From contig JAHHQS010000027.1 of the NCBI GenBank assembly GCA_020026285.1, forward strand, positions 1 through 32,883: DNA of 32,883 nt. Reading direction: 5' to 3'. Made by a program: the position numbers and the translations under genes. Of this stretch, positions 8,997 to 16,939 are shown piece after piece (within the stretch, counting starts at the first letter, position 1; the number at the start of each line of letters is the position of its first letter). The notes under the pieces are model-generated. The model was not told where the DNA came from and ran no database searches. It was given only the letters and a program-made list of their open reading frames with translations. Origin of the DNA: Parabacteroides sp. Lineage in GTDB: Bacteria; Bacteroidota; Bacteroidia; Bacteroidales; Tannerellaceae.

Positions 8997-10661
8997 TTAT
9001 AAGTTTCTAACCTTAGCTTTATTTAAGGCGATAGAATAAGCATCCTTATAAAAATCCATAAATTTACTCCATTCAGCCTTATGAGCCAACGTGAAACAAT
9101 TCTTTCTAACCTTTTCTCTTTCAGCCTCTGTTTCCATATTGGCCAAAGTCAAGACCTGATTTGTAATAGATGTTGCGACATCGAAATAGTTAAAATCTGT
9201 TCGATCTACTACTGCAACACCTTCTTTAATATCATTTCCTGAAACACCAGCACTCTTTGCCCAAAGGCCAAAACCTGCCAGATTTGTTGTAATTGTAGGG
9301 ATACCAAATGCTATACTTTCTAATGGTGTGTATCCCCAAGGTTCATAATAAGAAGGATAAACAGTAACATCCATACCTATTAATACATCATAATAAGGTT
9401 TGTTTAATATTCCATCATTTCCATCTAAGTAACATGGAACAAAAATAATTTTCAGTTTATCTTCTACTGCATTTTTAAATCCGGCATAACCTATATAATT
9501 AAGCACATTGTCTTCCTTCATCTGATTCAACCAATGTGTAATATAAGGACATTGCATCATATCCTTTACAGGATAATCTGATTCTATGGCTTTCTTCAAA
9601 TCAGAACGGACTTCACGAACCCAAGCTGGAACCATAATGAATGCAATCGTTTCACGTTGTAATTGATATGAAGTACGAACCCGATTCATTGCTTCAATAA
9701 AGACATCAATACCTTTATTTCGGTATTCATAACGTCCGCTAGTCGAAATCAACAAAGCATTTGGATCAATAGGATAACCCAGCAATTTCTCTACCATATT
9801 CAACAAAGCCTTACGGGCTTCCGCACGTTTCTTTGTATATTCTGTTCGTACCGGAACAAAATTAGGTTCAAATCCATTAGGAGTAACTATATCTGGCTTT
9901 TTATCTAACAATTGTTCACATTCACGTGCTGTAATATCGCTTACAGTTGTGAAGCAGTCAACCTGTAGAGCAGTTTGTTTTTCAATGGAATGTTTTGCTT
10001 CCATATTTAATTCATACGCCATCTGATCTCCATTGTAGCCATCCATGTAAGCATAAAGGGCTTTATTATTTCCTGCGATAGAACGTCCTATAGATGTTGC
10101 ATGAGTTGTAAATATGGTAGCAACCTTTGGTAATTGCTTTTTAATATATAAAGCACCCATACCAAGCATCCATTCATTGAAATGAGCTACAACATTTTTA
10201 TTATCCAACTTATAAAAATTGTAGAAACTTTCAATTACCTTGCCCACTGCATAAGCGAAGATACAAGATTCATCATAATCTCCATATGCATGGATAGAAT
10301 CTACGTGAAACTGTTCCCACATCATGTAGAAAAGAGAATCTTTTTCTCCAAAGAAAGGTTTAAAATCGACCAAAATAACAGGAGGTGTTCCTGGAACATT
10401 CCAACGACCTATTTTAGTATGCAGCTTATCTTCTGTTTCCGCAAACTTTTTCCAATCGGAAAACAATTTTTTATCCTCAATGAAATCAACAGGTTGTGAA
10501 TCTTTCCAAATATCAGGTCCGATAAACACTATATTATCATTCAACATCTGATGTAAAGTATGTGCCTTTGTTGACAGAACTGTATAAATTCCTCCCACTT
10601 TATTACATACTTCCCAGCTACTTTCAAAAATATAATCCGGTTTTAATGTTTGGTTATTCAT
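8997..10661 (-). CDS. Glycogen synthase, eukaryotic-type (GT3 family)
   Basis: The 554-residue protein adds glucose from a nucleotide sugar, probably UDP-glucose as in other GT3 enzymes, to a growing alpha-1,4-glucan. It resembles yeast and animal glycogen synthase rather than bacterial GT5 GlgA. The N-terminus has FESSWEVCNKVGGIYTVLST, where eukaryotes have ExxxEVxNKVGGIYxVxxxK. The C-terminal half has YPSYYEPWGYTPLESIAFG, matching the GT3 donor-site motif, and ITTNLAGFG. It is shorter than eukaryotic GYS (about 700 residues) and lacks their long phosphorylated tail. It precedes the phosphorylase gene on the same strand and has its own -7 box. The symbol is left blank because glgA strictly denotes the GT5 type. 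Confidence 0.9.
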   Translation of the reverse strand: MNNQTLKPDYIFESSWEVCNKVGGIYTVLSTKAHTLHQMLNDNIVFIGPDIWKDSQPVDFIEDKKLFSDWKKFAETEDKLHTKIGRWNVPGTPPVILVDFKPFFGEKDSLFYMMWEQFHVDSIHAYGDYDESCIFAYAVGKVIESFYNFYKLDNKNVVAHFNEWMLGMGALYIKKQLPKVATIFTTHATSIGRSIAGNNKALYAYMDGYNGDQMAYELNMEAKHSIEKQTALQVDCFTTVSDITARECEQLLDKKPDIVTPNGFEPNFVPVRTEYTKKRAEARKALLNMVEKLLGYPIDPNALLISTSGRYEYRNKGIDVFIEAMNRVRTSYQLQRETIAFIMVPAWVREVRSDLKKAIESDYPVKDMMQCPYITHWLNQMKEDNVLNYIGYAGFKNAVEDKLKIIFVPCYLDGNDGILNKPYYDVLIGMDVTVYPSYYEPWGYTPLESIAFGIPTITTNLAGFGLWAKSAGVSGNDIKEGVAVVDRTDFNYFDVATSITNQVLTLANMETEAEREKVRKNCFTLAHKAEWSKFMDFYKDAYSIALNKAKVRNL

Positions 10662-10698
10662 TATATTGGCCTTTAATTTAATTTTTTCAAATACTTTA

Positions 10699-10706
10699 CA
10701 AAGGTA
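10699..10706 (-). promoter_or_regulatory. -7 box for glycogen synthase
   Basis: On the minus strand this reads TACCTTTG, an exact TAnnTTTG, 37 bases before the ATG at 10661. No clear TTG is seen at -33. Confidence 0.6.
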
Positions 10707-10767
10707 ACGTATTTTGCGCTACTTTAGATAATCTTTATTTAATAAAAACGTATAACTCTTATAAATA

Positions 10768-10805
10768 CCCCTTTTTAGACAAACCCCAAGTTTCCTAAAA
10801 AGGGG
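10768..10805. repeat. 11-bp inverted repeat between divergent genes
   Basis: CCCCTTTTTAG (10768-10778) and CTAAAAAGGGG (10795-10805) are perfect reverse complements. Inside the 16-base spacer, AAAC (10781-10784) and GTTT (10790-10793) can pair too. It lies about 60 bases upstream of the glycogen synthase -7 box and about 95 upstream of the -33 of the 93-residue gene. No gene ends here, so it is unlikely to be a simple terminator; an operator or structured element is possible. Confidence 0.55.
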
Positions 10806-10901
10806 GAAAACAACTCTTCTAAAAGGCACATCCGCTTTCCCTGCCAAAAACATTTATGAATAGAGGATAAGTGATCATTTGAAAACTTTTCATAAATTAT
10901 A

Positions 10902-10934
10902 TTTGATTTATTCATTACAATTTTTGTAGTTTTG
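10902..10934 (+). promoter_or_regulatory. Full Bacteroidetes promoter for the 93-residue gene
   Basis: TTTG (10902-10905) and TAGTTTTG (10927-10934) are separated by 21 bases, an exact match to the TTTG/TAnnTTTG promoter. The ATG follows 24 bases after the -7 box, so the leader is short. Confidence 0.8.
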
Positions 10935-10958
10935 TAAACATTCTAAAATGTAAAGATT

Positions 10959-11240
10959 ATGGCTAAAAGAAGAATTTTAAAGAAAGAGATCGGCGTTGCT
11001 GCTGGTGATTTGTTTTTAGAAACATTGTTTTGCAAATTATATGTTCCGGGAACTGACCCAGAAAAGGCAGATGTTTTGATGGCTCGTATACTAGATATGC
11101 AAGATAATTTCATTTCAAGAGTAAGTCATCCGGATGGAAAAAATGCAAACAAACGTGTTAAAACATATTTCGGTAAATTACGTGAAGATTTACAAAATGA
11201 AATTGATGCTATTGCTGCAGAAATCAGCAAACTAAACTAA
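10959..11240 (+). CDS. Conserved-looking small protein of unknown function (93 residues)
   Basis: I do not recognise a named family. The 93-residue product starts MAKRRILKKEIG with a basic N-terminus, then appears entirely helical and charged. The C-terminal 45 residues (ANKRVKTYFGKLREDLQNEI onward) look amphipathic, with possible coiled-coil character. There is one Cys and no signal peptide or membrane segment. It has a textbook promoter, normal codon use for the window, and is followed after only 7 bases by an acyltransferase gene, so it is very likely expressed with it. The strong promoter suggests an abundant small cytoplasmic protein, but this is inference. A nucleic-acid or ribosome-binding role would fit the basic N-terminus; nothing proves it. 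Confidence 0.75.
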   Translation: MAKRRILKKEIGVAAGDLFLETLFCKLYVPGTDPEKADVLMARILDMQDNFISRVSHPDGKNANKRVKTYFGKLREDLQNEIDAIAAEISKLN

Positions 11241-11247
11241 ATGCTGA

Positions 11248-11793
11248 ATGATACAAGCTATTTGTAAAACTCTATTACGTTGGTTTGGTTGGAAACTTGC
11301 TTCTTGTGAAGGTGTGGAATTGCCCAAATGTGTAATTTGTGTTGCACCACATACTAGTAACTGGGATTTCATTGTAGGAAAGATGTTTTATACATCAATA
11401 GGTTTGACTGCCGGTTTTTTAATGAAAAAAGACTGGTTCTTCTTTCCATTGAATTTCGTATTCAAAAGTATGGGAGGAATTCCTGTTGACCGAAGTAAAA
11501 GAACCTCTATGACCGATCAAGTCATTAATATGTTTAATACACATGAGCGATTTCAGATTGCCATTACGCCAGAAGGTACTCGAAAAAAAGTAACAGACTG
11601 GAAAAAAGGATTCTACTTTATTGCTCAAGGGGCTAAAGTTCCAATATTGCTAGCCTATATGGATTATGCAAAAAAGGAAGTAGGTATTTTAGAAGTATTC
11701 CATCCAACAGGCGATGTAGAATCTGATATCGCTACTATCCGAGATAAATACAAGGATATAAAAGGCCGTCATCCTGAAAATTTCGGAGGATAA
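11248..11793 (+). CDS. PlsC-like 1-acylglycerol-3-phosphate acyltransferase family protein
   Basis: A 181-residue membrane-associated acyltransferase. The HX4D catalytic motif is clear (HTSNWD, H35 to D40), followed by GGIPVDR and the TPEGTR motif that binds the phosphate of the acceptor. It is shorter than typical PlsC (about 240 residues), so the acceptor need not be lysophosphatidate; a different lysolipid is possible. A hydrophobic stretch around residues 45-70 (TSIGLTAGFLMKKDWFFFPL) may embed in the membrane. It follows the 93-residue gene by 7 bases and is closed by a strong hairpin at 11823-11860, making a two-gene unit. Confidence 0.87.
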   Translation: MIQAICKTLLRWFGWKLASCEGVELPKCVICVAPHTSNWDFIVGKMFYTSIGLTAGFLMKKDWFFFPLNFVFKSMGGIPVDRSKRTSMTDQVINMFNTHERFQIAITPEGTRKKVTDWKKGFYFIAQGAKVPILLAYMDYAKKEVGILEVFHPTGDVESDIATIRDKYKDIKGRHPENFGG

Positions 11794-11822
11794 CTATATA
11801 CAAAACGAGTTAAATAAATTAT

Positions 11823-11860
11823 ATTGGTCGGATTCTATACAGGTATGGAGTCCGACCAAT
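11823..11860 (+). terminator. Strong hairpin after the acyltransferase gene
   Basis: ATTGGTCGGATTC (11823-11835) and GAGTCCGACCAAT (11848-11860) pair with one G-U. The four next bases on each side (TATA/TATG) can also pair, giving about 17 bp closed by CAGG. The following bases are TTATAT, not a strong T-run. It separates the acyltransferase from the nitrilase gene. Confidence 0.75.
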
Positions 11861-11890
11861 TTATATGAATTCATTAAGTAAGCTTAAATC

Positions 11891-12676
11891 ATGAGAAACG
11901 ACTTACGCATAAGCATGGTGCAAAGTCCTATCATATGGGAAAATCAAACTGCCAACCTTTTTGATTTTGAAAAACGGATAAAAAGAGTAAAAGGAAAAAC
12001 CGACCTGGTTATCCTTCCAGAGATGTTTACCACCGGTTTTTCTACAAAATCCATACAACTGGCAGAAAAGATGGAAGGAAACACCATCCAGACCGTAAAA
12101 CAATGGACTGCTAATTTTGGTTTTGCCATTACCGGAACCTTCATTGCCACTGATAACAACAAATACTTCAATCGAGCTTTTTTCATAACCCCTGAAGGTG
12201 AATCCTTTTTCTACGACAAACGTCATCTTTTCTCTATAGGAAAGGAAAATGAATATTTCACTGGGGGAAAAGAGAGACTGATTGTTCACTATAAAGAATG
12301 GAATATATGTCTGCTTATCTGTTATGATTTACGTTTTCCGGTATGGAGCAGAAATGAAAGGAATCAATATGACTTATTGATTTACATGGCAAACTGGCCT
12401 AAAGCTCGTTCTGCAGTTTGGCGATCTTTATTAATGGCTCGTTCATTAGAGAACCAGGCTTATGTCTGCGGAGTGAATCGTACGGGAATAGACGGAATGG
12501 GATTGGAATATTCCGGAAATTCAGTCATTCTCTCTCCAAAAGGGAAAATCATAGCAGATGCTTATAGCAGATATGACATTGTAAGAACAGGTCTTTTGTC
12601 TGCCCGCAAACAAGACTCTTTTCGAAAGAAATTTCCCGTCAGTCTAGATGCTGATTCTTTTATCATTAACAAATAA
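11891..12676 (+). CDS. Nitrilase-family amidohydrolase (omega-amidase/YafV-like)
   Basis: A 261-residue carbon-nitrogen hydrolase with the Glu-Lys-Cys triad of the nitrilase superfamily: LPEMF (E44), YDKRHLF (K110) and LICYDLRFP (C144). Overall sequence and length match the YafV/Nit2-like group, which hydrolyses alpha-ketoglutaramate or similar omega-amides, so a metabolite-repair role is likely. That substrate is an inference from family resemblance. The MFS permease gene begins 20 bases after its stop, so the two are probably co-transcribed. No -7 box is obvious in the short upstream gap, which is largely occupied by the terminator hairpin. Confidence 0.88.
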   Translation: MRNDLRISMVQSPIIWENQTANLFDFEKRIKRVKGKTDLVILPEMFTTGFSTKSIQLAEKMEGNTIQTVKQWTANFGFAITGTFIATDNNKYFNRAFFITPEGESFFYDKRHLFSIGKENEYFTGGKERLIVHYKEWNICLLICYDLRFPVWSRNERNQYDLLIYMANWPKARSAVWRSLLMARSLENQAYVCGVNRTGIDGMGLEYSGNSVILSPKGKIIADAYSRYDIVRTGLLSARKQDSFRKKFPVSLDADSFIINK

Positions 12677-12696
12677 AAATAAAACCTCTATTACAT

Positions 12697-13950
12697 ATGA
12701 ATTCTCGAAAATCAGCCTGGAAGTGGATTCCTTCTCTCTATTTCGCAGAAGGATTACCTTATGTAGCCGTAATGACTCTTTCCGTCATTATGTACAAACG
12801 TATGGAAATATCAAATACCGATATAGCTCTTTATACCAGTTGGCTTTATTTTCCATGGGTTATCAAACCTTTATGGAGTCCGTTTGTCGATGTGGTCAAA
12901 ACAAAACGCTGGTGGATCTATGCCATGCAATTATTTATAGGAGCCGGAATGGCTGGTATAGCATTTGTTATACCAGGAGATTTTTTCTTCCAGGCTACGC
13001 TGGCTGTATTTTGGTTAATGGCCTTTTGCTCTGCGACTCATGATATTGCAGCAGACGGATTTTATCTTTTAGGATTAAATGAAGATGAGCAGGCTTTCTT
13101 TATCGGGATCAGAAACACATTCTATCGAATAGCCATGATTACCGGACAAGGTTTATTGGTTATGGTTGCTGGATTTCTTGAAAAAACAACCGGAAAGATT
13201 CCTTTGGCCTGGAGTCTGACATTCTTTATTTTAGCCGGATTATTTATAGCCTTATCCTTATGGCATAAACATATCCTCCCTCAACCGAAATCCGATAAGA
13301 ACCATGAAGGCATAACGATTCGAACCATATGGAAGGAGTTTATTCAGACATTTGCCTGTTTCTTCTCCAAGAAAGGAATTATTCCGGCTTTGATATTTAT
13401 GCTGACTTATCGCCTGGGAGAATCACAATTGGTAAAGTTGGCTTCTCCCTTCCTGCTTGATCAACCTGCCGACGGCGGTTTGGGATTATCAACCGGCCAA
13501 GTAGGTTTTGTATACGGAACTATTGGAGTTATCACCTTGCTGTTCGGAGGTATTGCCGGAGGAATTGCCATTTCGCATCATGGATTAAAAAAGTGGATAT
13601 GGCCGATGGCCCTAGCCATCTCATTACCAAATCTGGTATATTTATATATGGCTTATTTCCAACCCGACAATTTTCTGATAGTCAACCTATGTGTTGCCAT
13701 TGAACAATTCGGATATGGATTTGGATTCACTGGTTATACGATGTATATGATGCTTTTTGCTGAAGGAGAATATAAAACATCCCATTATGCCATCTGTACC
13801 GGATTTATGGCCTTAGGAATGATGCTTCCTGGAATGATTTCCGGATGGATTCAATCGCTAGTGGGCTATCAGTATTTCTTTATCTGGGTAATGCTTTGCT
13901 GTATTCCGGTCTTTCTGGTTCTGCCTTTTATCAGATTTGATAATAAATAA
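12697..13950 (+). CDS. AmpG-like MFS permease
   Basis: A 417-residue polytopic inner-membrane protein with about 12 predicted hydrophobic segments. It opens SLYFAEGLPYVAVMTLSVIM, then WLYFPWVIKPLWSPFVD and AFCSATHDIAADGFYL. These resemble AmpG, which imports anhydromuropeptides from cell-wall turnover; the LYFxxGLPY...KxLWSPxVD pattern is typical. The AmpG-like assignment is good; the substrate is inferred. It follows the nitrilase gene closely and converges with rnhB, only 18 bases separating the two stops, with no room for a separate terminator. A murK-murQ pair for N-acetylmuramate salvage lies 12 kb away in this window, consistent with a peptidoglycan recycling role. Confidence 0.82.
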   Translation: MNSRKSAWKWIPSLYFAEGLPYVAVMTLSVIMYKRMEISNTDIALYTSWLYFPWVIKPLWSPFVDVVKTKRWWIYAMQLFIGAGMAGIAFVIPGDFFFQATLAVFWLMAFCSATHDIAADGFYLLGLNEDEQAFFIGIRNTFYRIAMITGQGLLVMVAGFLEKTTGKIPLAWSLTFFILAGLFIALSLWHKHILPQPKSDKNHEGITIRTIWKEFIQTFACFFSKKGIIPALIFMLTYRLGESQLVKLASPFLLDQPADGGLGLSTGQVGFVYGTIGVITLLFGGIAGGIAISHHGLKKWIWPMALAISLPNLVYLYMAYFQPDNFLIVNLCVAIEQFGYGFGFTGYTMYMMLFAEGEYKTSHYAICTGFMALGMMLPGMISGWIQSLVGYQYFFIWVMLCCIPVFLVLPFIRFDNK

Positions 13951-13968
13951 TCAATTATCCCCGGGTTG

Positions 13969-14577
13969 TCATTTAAACAGATCAAGAGTTAATTGTCCGT
14001 CACCTAACAAATTGAAAGTTTTTCGGTGATAAGGAGTTACTCCATGTTGAGCAATGGCAGCCCGATGTTTTTTTGTAGGATAACCTTTATTATGATTCCA
14101 ATCAAAAACAGGATACTCCTTATGTAAACTATTCATATAATCATCACGATACGTTTTTGCCAATATAGAGGCTGCTGCAATAGCAAGATATTTGCCGTCT
14201 CCTTTCACTATAGTTGTATGAGAAATACCAGGATAAGGATTGAACCGATTTCCATCAATCAATAAATGTTCTGGACGAACTTTCAATTGATCAACTGCCC
14301 GGTGCATGGCAAGAAAAGAGGCATTCAAGATATTGATCTTGTCAATTTCTTCTGGCGAAACGATACCAACAGCCCAGGCTGTTGCTTCCCGTTCGATTAC
14401 CTCACGTAATGCATAACGTTGTTTTTCTGTCAGCTGTTTAGAATCATTCAATAATTCATTCTTAAAATCATGAGGCAGAATGACGGCTGCTGCATATACT
14501 GCTCCGGCCAGACACCCACGACCAGCCTCATCGCAGCCAGCTTCTATCAGATCTTCATGTAAATATGGTAATAACAT
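13969..14577 (-). CDS. rnhB: Ribonuclease HII
   Basis: This enzyme cleaves RNA in RNA-DNA hybrids and single ribonucleotides in DNA. The 202-residue protein has [13 protein letters not shown] with metal ligands D16 and E17, LLIDGNRF with D108, and [15 protein letters not shown] of the RNase HII fold. Length fits the family. A promoter lies at 14602-14632 on this strand, within the end of the neighbouring hemolysin III gene. Confidence 0.95.
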   Translation of the reverse strand: MLLPYLHEDLIEAGCDEAGRGCLAGAVYAAAVILPHDFKNELLNDSKQLTEKQRYALREVIEREATAWAVGIVSPEEIDKINILNASFLAMHRAVDQLKVRPEHLLIDGNRFNPYPGISHTTIVKGDGKYLAIAAASILAKTYRDDYMNSLHKEYPVFDWNHNKGYPTKKHRAAIAQHGVTPYHRKTFNLLGDGQLTLDLFK

Positions 14578-14601
14578 ACTTTTTATTCATTTAACAGAAT
14601 A

Positions 14602-14632
14602 CAAAATTAAAAAATATACACCTTAACTACAA
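14602..14632 (-). promoter_or_regulatory. Promoter for rnhB
   Basis: On the minus strand TTG (14632-14630) and TAATTTTG (14609-14602) are separated by 20 bases, a consensus Bacteroidetes promoter. The -33 lies inside the 3' end of the hemolysin III gene. The -7 box ends 24 bases before the rnhB ATG. Confidence 0.65.
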
Positions 14633-15310
14633 CCATTGTTTTAAGATATCCCAAACGGCTATGATATGACAGACTGAACCTCCCAAAACGAAGAAATGGA
14701 AAACGGAATGTGTATAACGGATCTGTTTGAAAGAATAAAAGAGTGCACCTGTAATATAACAAACACCTTCTGCTATGATCCAATAACAGGATACTTCAGC
14801 TACTTCGAATAGAGGTTTGAAGGCAACTGTAACCGAAAGTCCCATTATTACAAAGCAGATTGTTTCTATATAACTATGTTCTTCCAATTTACGGAAACTT
14901 GCAATCGTTCCGATTACCGCACAAGTCCAAACGAAAGTAAATAGCCCCCACCCCCATGCACCACTCTCTCGCAATACGGTTAACGTTACAGGAGAATAAC
15001 TTCCGGCTATATGCCAATAAATTGCGGCATGGTCCCACTGACGAAGCTTTTTCTTCAATGGATTATGGTGACGTGTGAAGTGATAAAGAGTAGATGCCAG
15101 ATAGGATCCTCCCATTCCAAATAAATAAAGCCACACTCCCATAGCAGCCCAAGAATCACCACTCCGATAACATTCCACAAGAAACAGCGTACAGACAACA
15201 ATTGCCATAACAACTCCAGCTCCATGAGAAATTGTATTGGTAACTTCTTCTTTTTTAGAATAGAATAAACCATTTTTTCTGTTGTTTATCGTTTTTGTCA
15301 TACCTATCAT
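14627..15310 (-). CDS. Hemolysin III family (PAQR superfamily) membrane protein
   Basis: A protein of about 227 residues with seven hydrophobic segments. Its conserved polar signature matches hemolysin III/YqfA and the PAQR superfamily: EVTNTISHGAGVV near the start, STLYHF in the middle, WDHAAIYWHIAGSYSP, and a C-terminal HFFVLGGSVCHIIAVWDIL. The Ser, Asp and three His positions correspond to the metal site of this superfamily. The true function is unsettled; true haemolysis is doubtful. An alternative ATG lies three codons downstream at 15301. No clear -7 box was found upstream. It lies 49 bases before rnhB on the same strand, but rnhB has a promoter of its own. Confidence 0.88.
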   Translation of the reverse strand: MIGMTKTINNRKNGLFYSKKEEVTNTISHGAGVVMAIVVCTLFLVECYRSGDSWAAMGVWLYLFGMGGSYLASTLYHFTRHHNPLKKKLRQWDHAAIYWHIAGSYSPVTLTVLRESGAWGWGLFTFVWTCAVIGTIASFRKLEEHSYIETICFVIMGLSVTVAFKPLFEVAEVSCYWIIAEGVCYITGALFYSFKQIRYTHSVFHFFVLGGSVCHIIAVWDILKQWL

Positions 15311-15421
15311 ATATTTTGCAACTCTTATGTATTACTTCGATAGCGAAGATACTTATTATTAATACGAAGTCGAGCTCTTTCCATGTTTTTTCGAATGAAA
15401 ATATTAATTCCTCAAACTACA

Positions 15422-15453
15422 TCTGTAAAAAGTATTTTTATTTTGTACTTTTG
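15422..15453 (+). promoter_or_regulatory. Promoter for the cyclophilin-MATE operon
   Basis: TACTTTTG (15446-15453) is an exact TAnnTTTG. TCTG (15422-15425), one base off TTTG, lies 20 bases upstream. The ATG is 35 bases downstream. Confidence 0.65.
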
Positions 15454-15488
15454 TTCCAGATATCAATTTAATAAATAAAAAAAAGACG

Positions 15489-16169
15489 ATGAAACGCCTA
15501 TTAACAATCATGCTGATAGCCATAATGGCTTTGTCTGTACCTTTTAATCAGGCAACGGCGCAAGAGGAGAAGGAAACTTTGGTACAAATCGACACCAACA
15601 TGGGAAAAATCAAAGTGAAATTATACAATGATACACCTCAACACCGCGATAATTTCATTAAGAATGTAAAAGGGAATCTTTATAACGGACTTCTTTTTCA
15701 TCGAGTTATATCACAATTTATGATTCAAGGAGGTGATATTAATTCGAAAGATGCACCAGCTGATAAACATTTAGGCGACGGAGATCCGGATTATAAGATT
15801 CCGGCCGAGATTGTTTATCCTACTCATTATCACAAGGCGGGAGCTTTATGTGCTGCTCGCACAAGTGATGAAGTTAATCCTCAAAAGGAATCGTCCGCTT
15901 CTCAATTTTACATTGTTACAGGAAAGTTCTATACAAGCATGGAACTTGACAAAATGGAGAAAAACGAAGGCAAGAAATTCACTGAAGCCCAGCGTCAGTC
16001 TTATATGCTTGAAGGTGGACGACCAGATCTGGATAATAAATACACCGTTTTTGGAGAAGTGGTAAAAGGAATGAATGTCGTTCTTAAAATCCAGCAGGTC
16101 CAAACAAATGAAGAAGACAGACCTTTGAAAAATGTCGTTATCAAGTCAATGAAAATTGTAGAAAAATAA
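15489..16169 (+). CDS. Exported cyclophilin-type peptidyl-prolyl isomerase
   Basis: A 226-residue cyclophilin that catalyses cis-trans isomerisation of prolyl bonds. Residues 1-24 are a clear signal peptide: MKRLL, a hydrophobic core, then an ATA site before QEEKE, so it acts in the periplasm. The core has LLFHRVISQFMIQGGD (the catalytic Arg within FHR), ASQFYIVTG and DNKYTVFGEV. The segment between ASQFYIVTG and the last motif is longer than in minimal cyclophilins. Only 5 bases separate it from a cytosolic paralogue, indicating tandem duplication. It heads a three-gene unit with the second isomerase and a MATE exporter. Confidence 0.92.
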   Translation: MKRLLTIMLIAIMALSVPFNQATAQEEKETLVQIDTNMGKIKVKLYNDTPQHRDNFIKNVKGNLYNGLLFHRVISQFMIQGGDINSKDAPADKHLGDGDPDYKIPAEIVYPTHYHKAGALCAARTSDEVNPQKESSASQFYIVTGKFYTSMELDKMEKNEGKKFTEAQRQSYMLEGGRPDLDNKYTVFGEVVKGMNVVLKIQQVQTNEEDRPLKNVVIKSMKIVEK

Positions 16170-16174
16170 TAAAT

Positions 16175-16939
16175 ATGGAAAATAAAATGGAAGAGACACA
16201 AGTTATTATGCATACAAGCAAAGGTGATATCACATTAAAGTTATATAATGATACGCCTAAGCATCGTGATAATTTCATCAAACTGGTAAAAGAAGGAACT
16301 TACAACGGTCTTTTATTTCACCGAGTAATCAAAGATTTCATGATTCAGGGAGGTGACGTTACATCAAAAGATGCTCCAATGAACAAACAGCTTGGTGCTG
16401 GTGACCTTGGTTATACTGTTCCGGCTGAATTTATCTATCCGAAATATTTCCATAAGAAAGGTGCTTTATGTGCCGCTCGAACCGGAGATGAAGTAAATCC
16501 TGAACGTGCTTCTTCTGCTTCTCAGTTCTATATCGTAACAGGTAAAAAATATTCAGAAGGAGAATTGAACCAGATGGAAAAACAATTGGAAAACCGTCTG
16601 AAACAATCAATCTTTGCTCGCTTACAAACAGAGAACAAGGCGAAAATCATGGAATACTATCGTAGCGGTAATAAAGAAGAATTCGCTATGTTACGGGAAA
16701 CTTTAATTTCAAAAACAGAACTGGAAGTTGAAAAGCGTAAGGACGAATGTAAATTACCAAAAGAACTTCGCGAAGCTTATAAGACAGAAGGTGGTGTTCC
16801 TTTTCTGGACAACCAATATACCGTTTACGGAGAAGTGGTTGATGGTATCGAAGTGGTTGACGAAATTCAGAAAGCTAAAACGAACAGACAAGACCGTCCT
16901 ACAGAAAATATCGTTATTACATCTGTTGAATTGATTTAA
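16175..16939 (+). CDS. Cytosolic cyclophilin-type peptidyl-prolyl isomerase with helical insert
   Basis: A 254-residue paralogue of the preceding gene without a signal peptide, so probably cytoplasmic. Both share FHRVIxxFMIQGGD (R50), GALCAARTxDEVNP, SSASQFYIVTGK and DNxYTVxGEVV, with high identity over the core. It differs by an insert of about 50 residues (roughly 137-190), charged and helical (ARLQTENKAKIMEYY, then EEFAMLRETLISK), placed between the active-site strand and the closing strands. The insert may bind a client or partner; that is inference. An alternative start lies at the fifth codon (16187). Its stop overlaps the MATE start by one base (TAATG). Confidence 0.92.
   Translation: MENKMEETQVIMHTSKGDITLKLYNDTPKHRDNFIKLVKEGTYNGLLFHRVIKDFMIQGGDVTSKDAPMNKQLGAGDLGYTVPAEFIYPKYFHKKGALCAARTGDEVNPERASSASQFYIVTGKKYSEGELNQMEKQLENRLKQSIFARLQTENKAKIMEYYRSGNKEEFAMLRETLISKTELEVEKRKDECKLPKELREAYKTEGGVPFLDNQYTVYGEVVDGIEVVDEIQKAKTNRQDRPTENIVITSVELI

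Noticed and set aside
15335..15348. CTTCG-ATAG-CGAAG mini-hairpin between the hemolysin III and cyclophilin genes
   Set aside because: Only five base pairs, no T-run and no relation to a recognised promoter element; easily due to chance.
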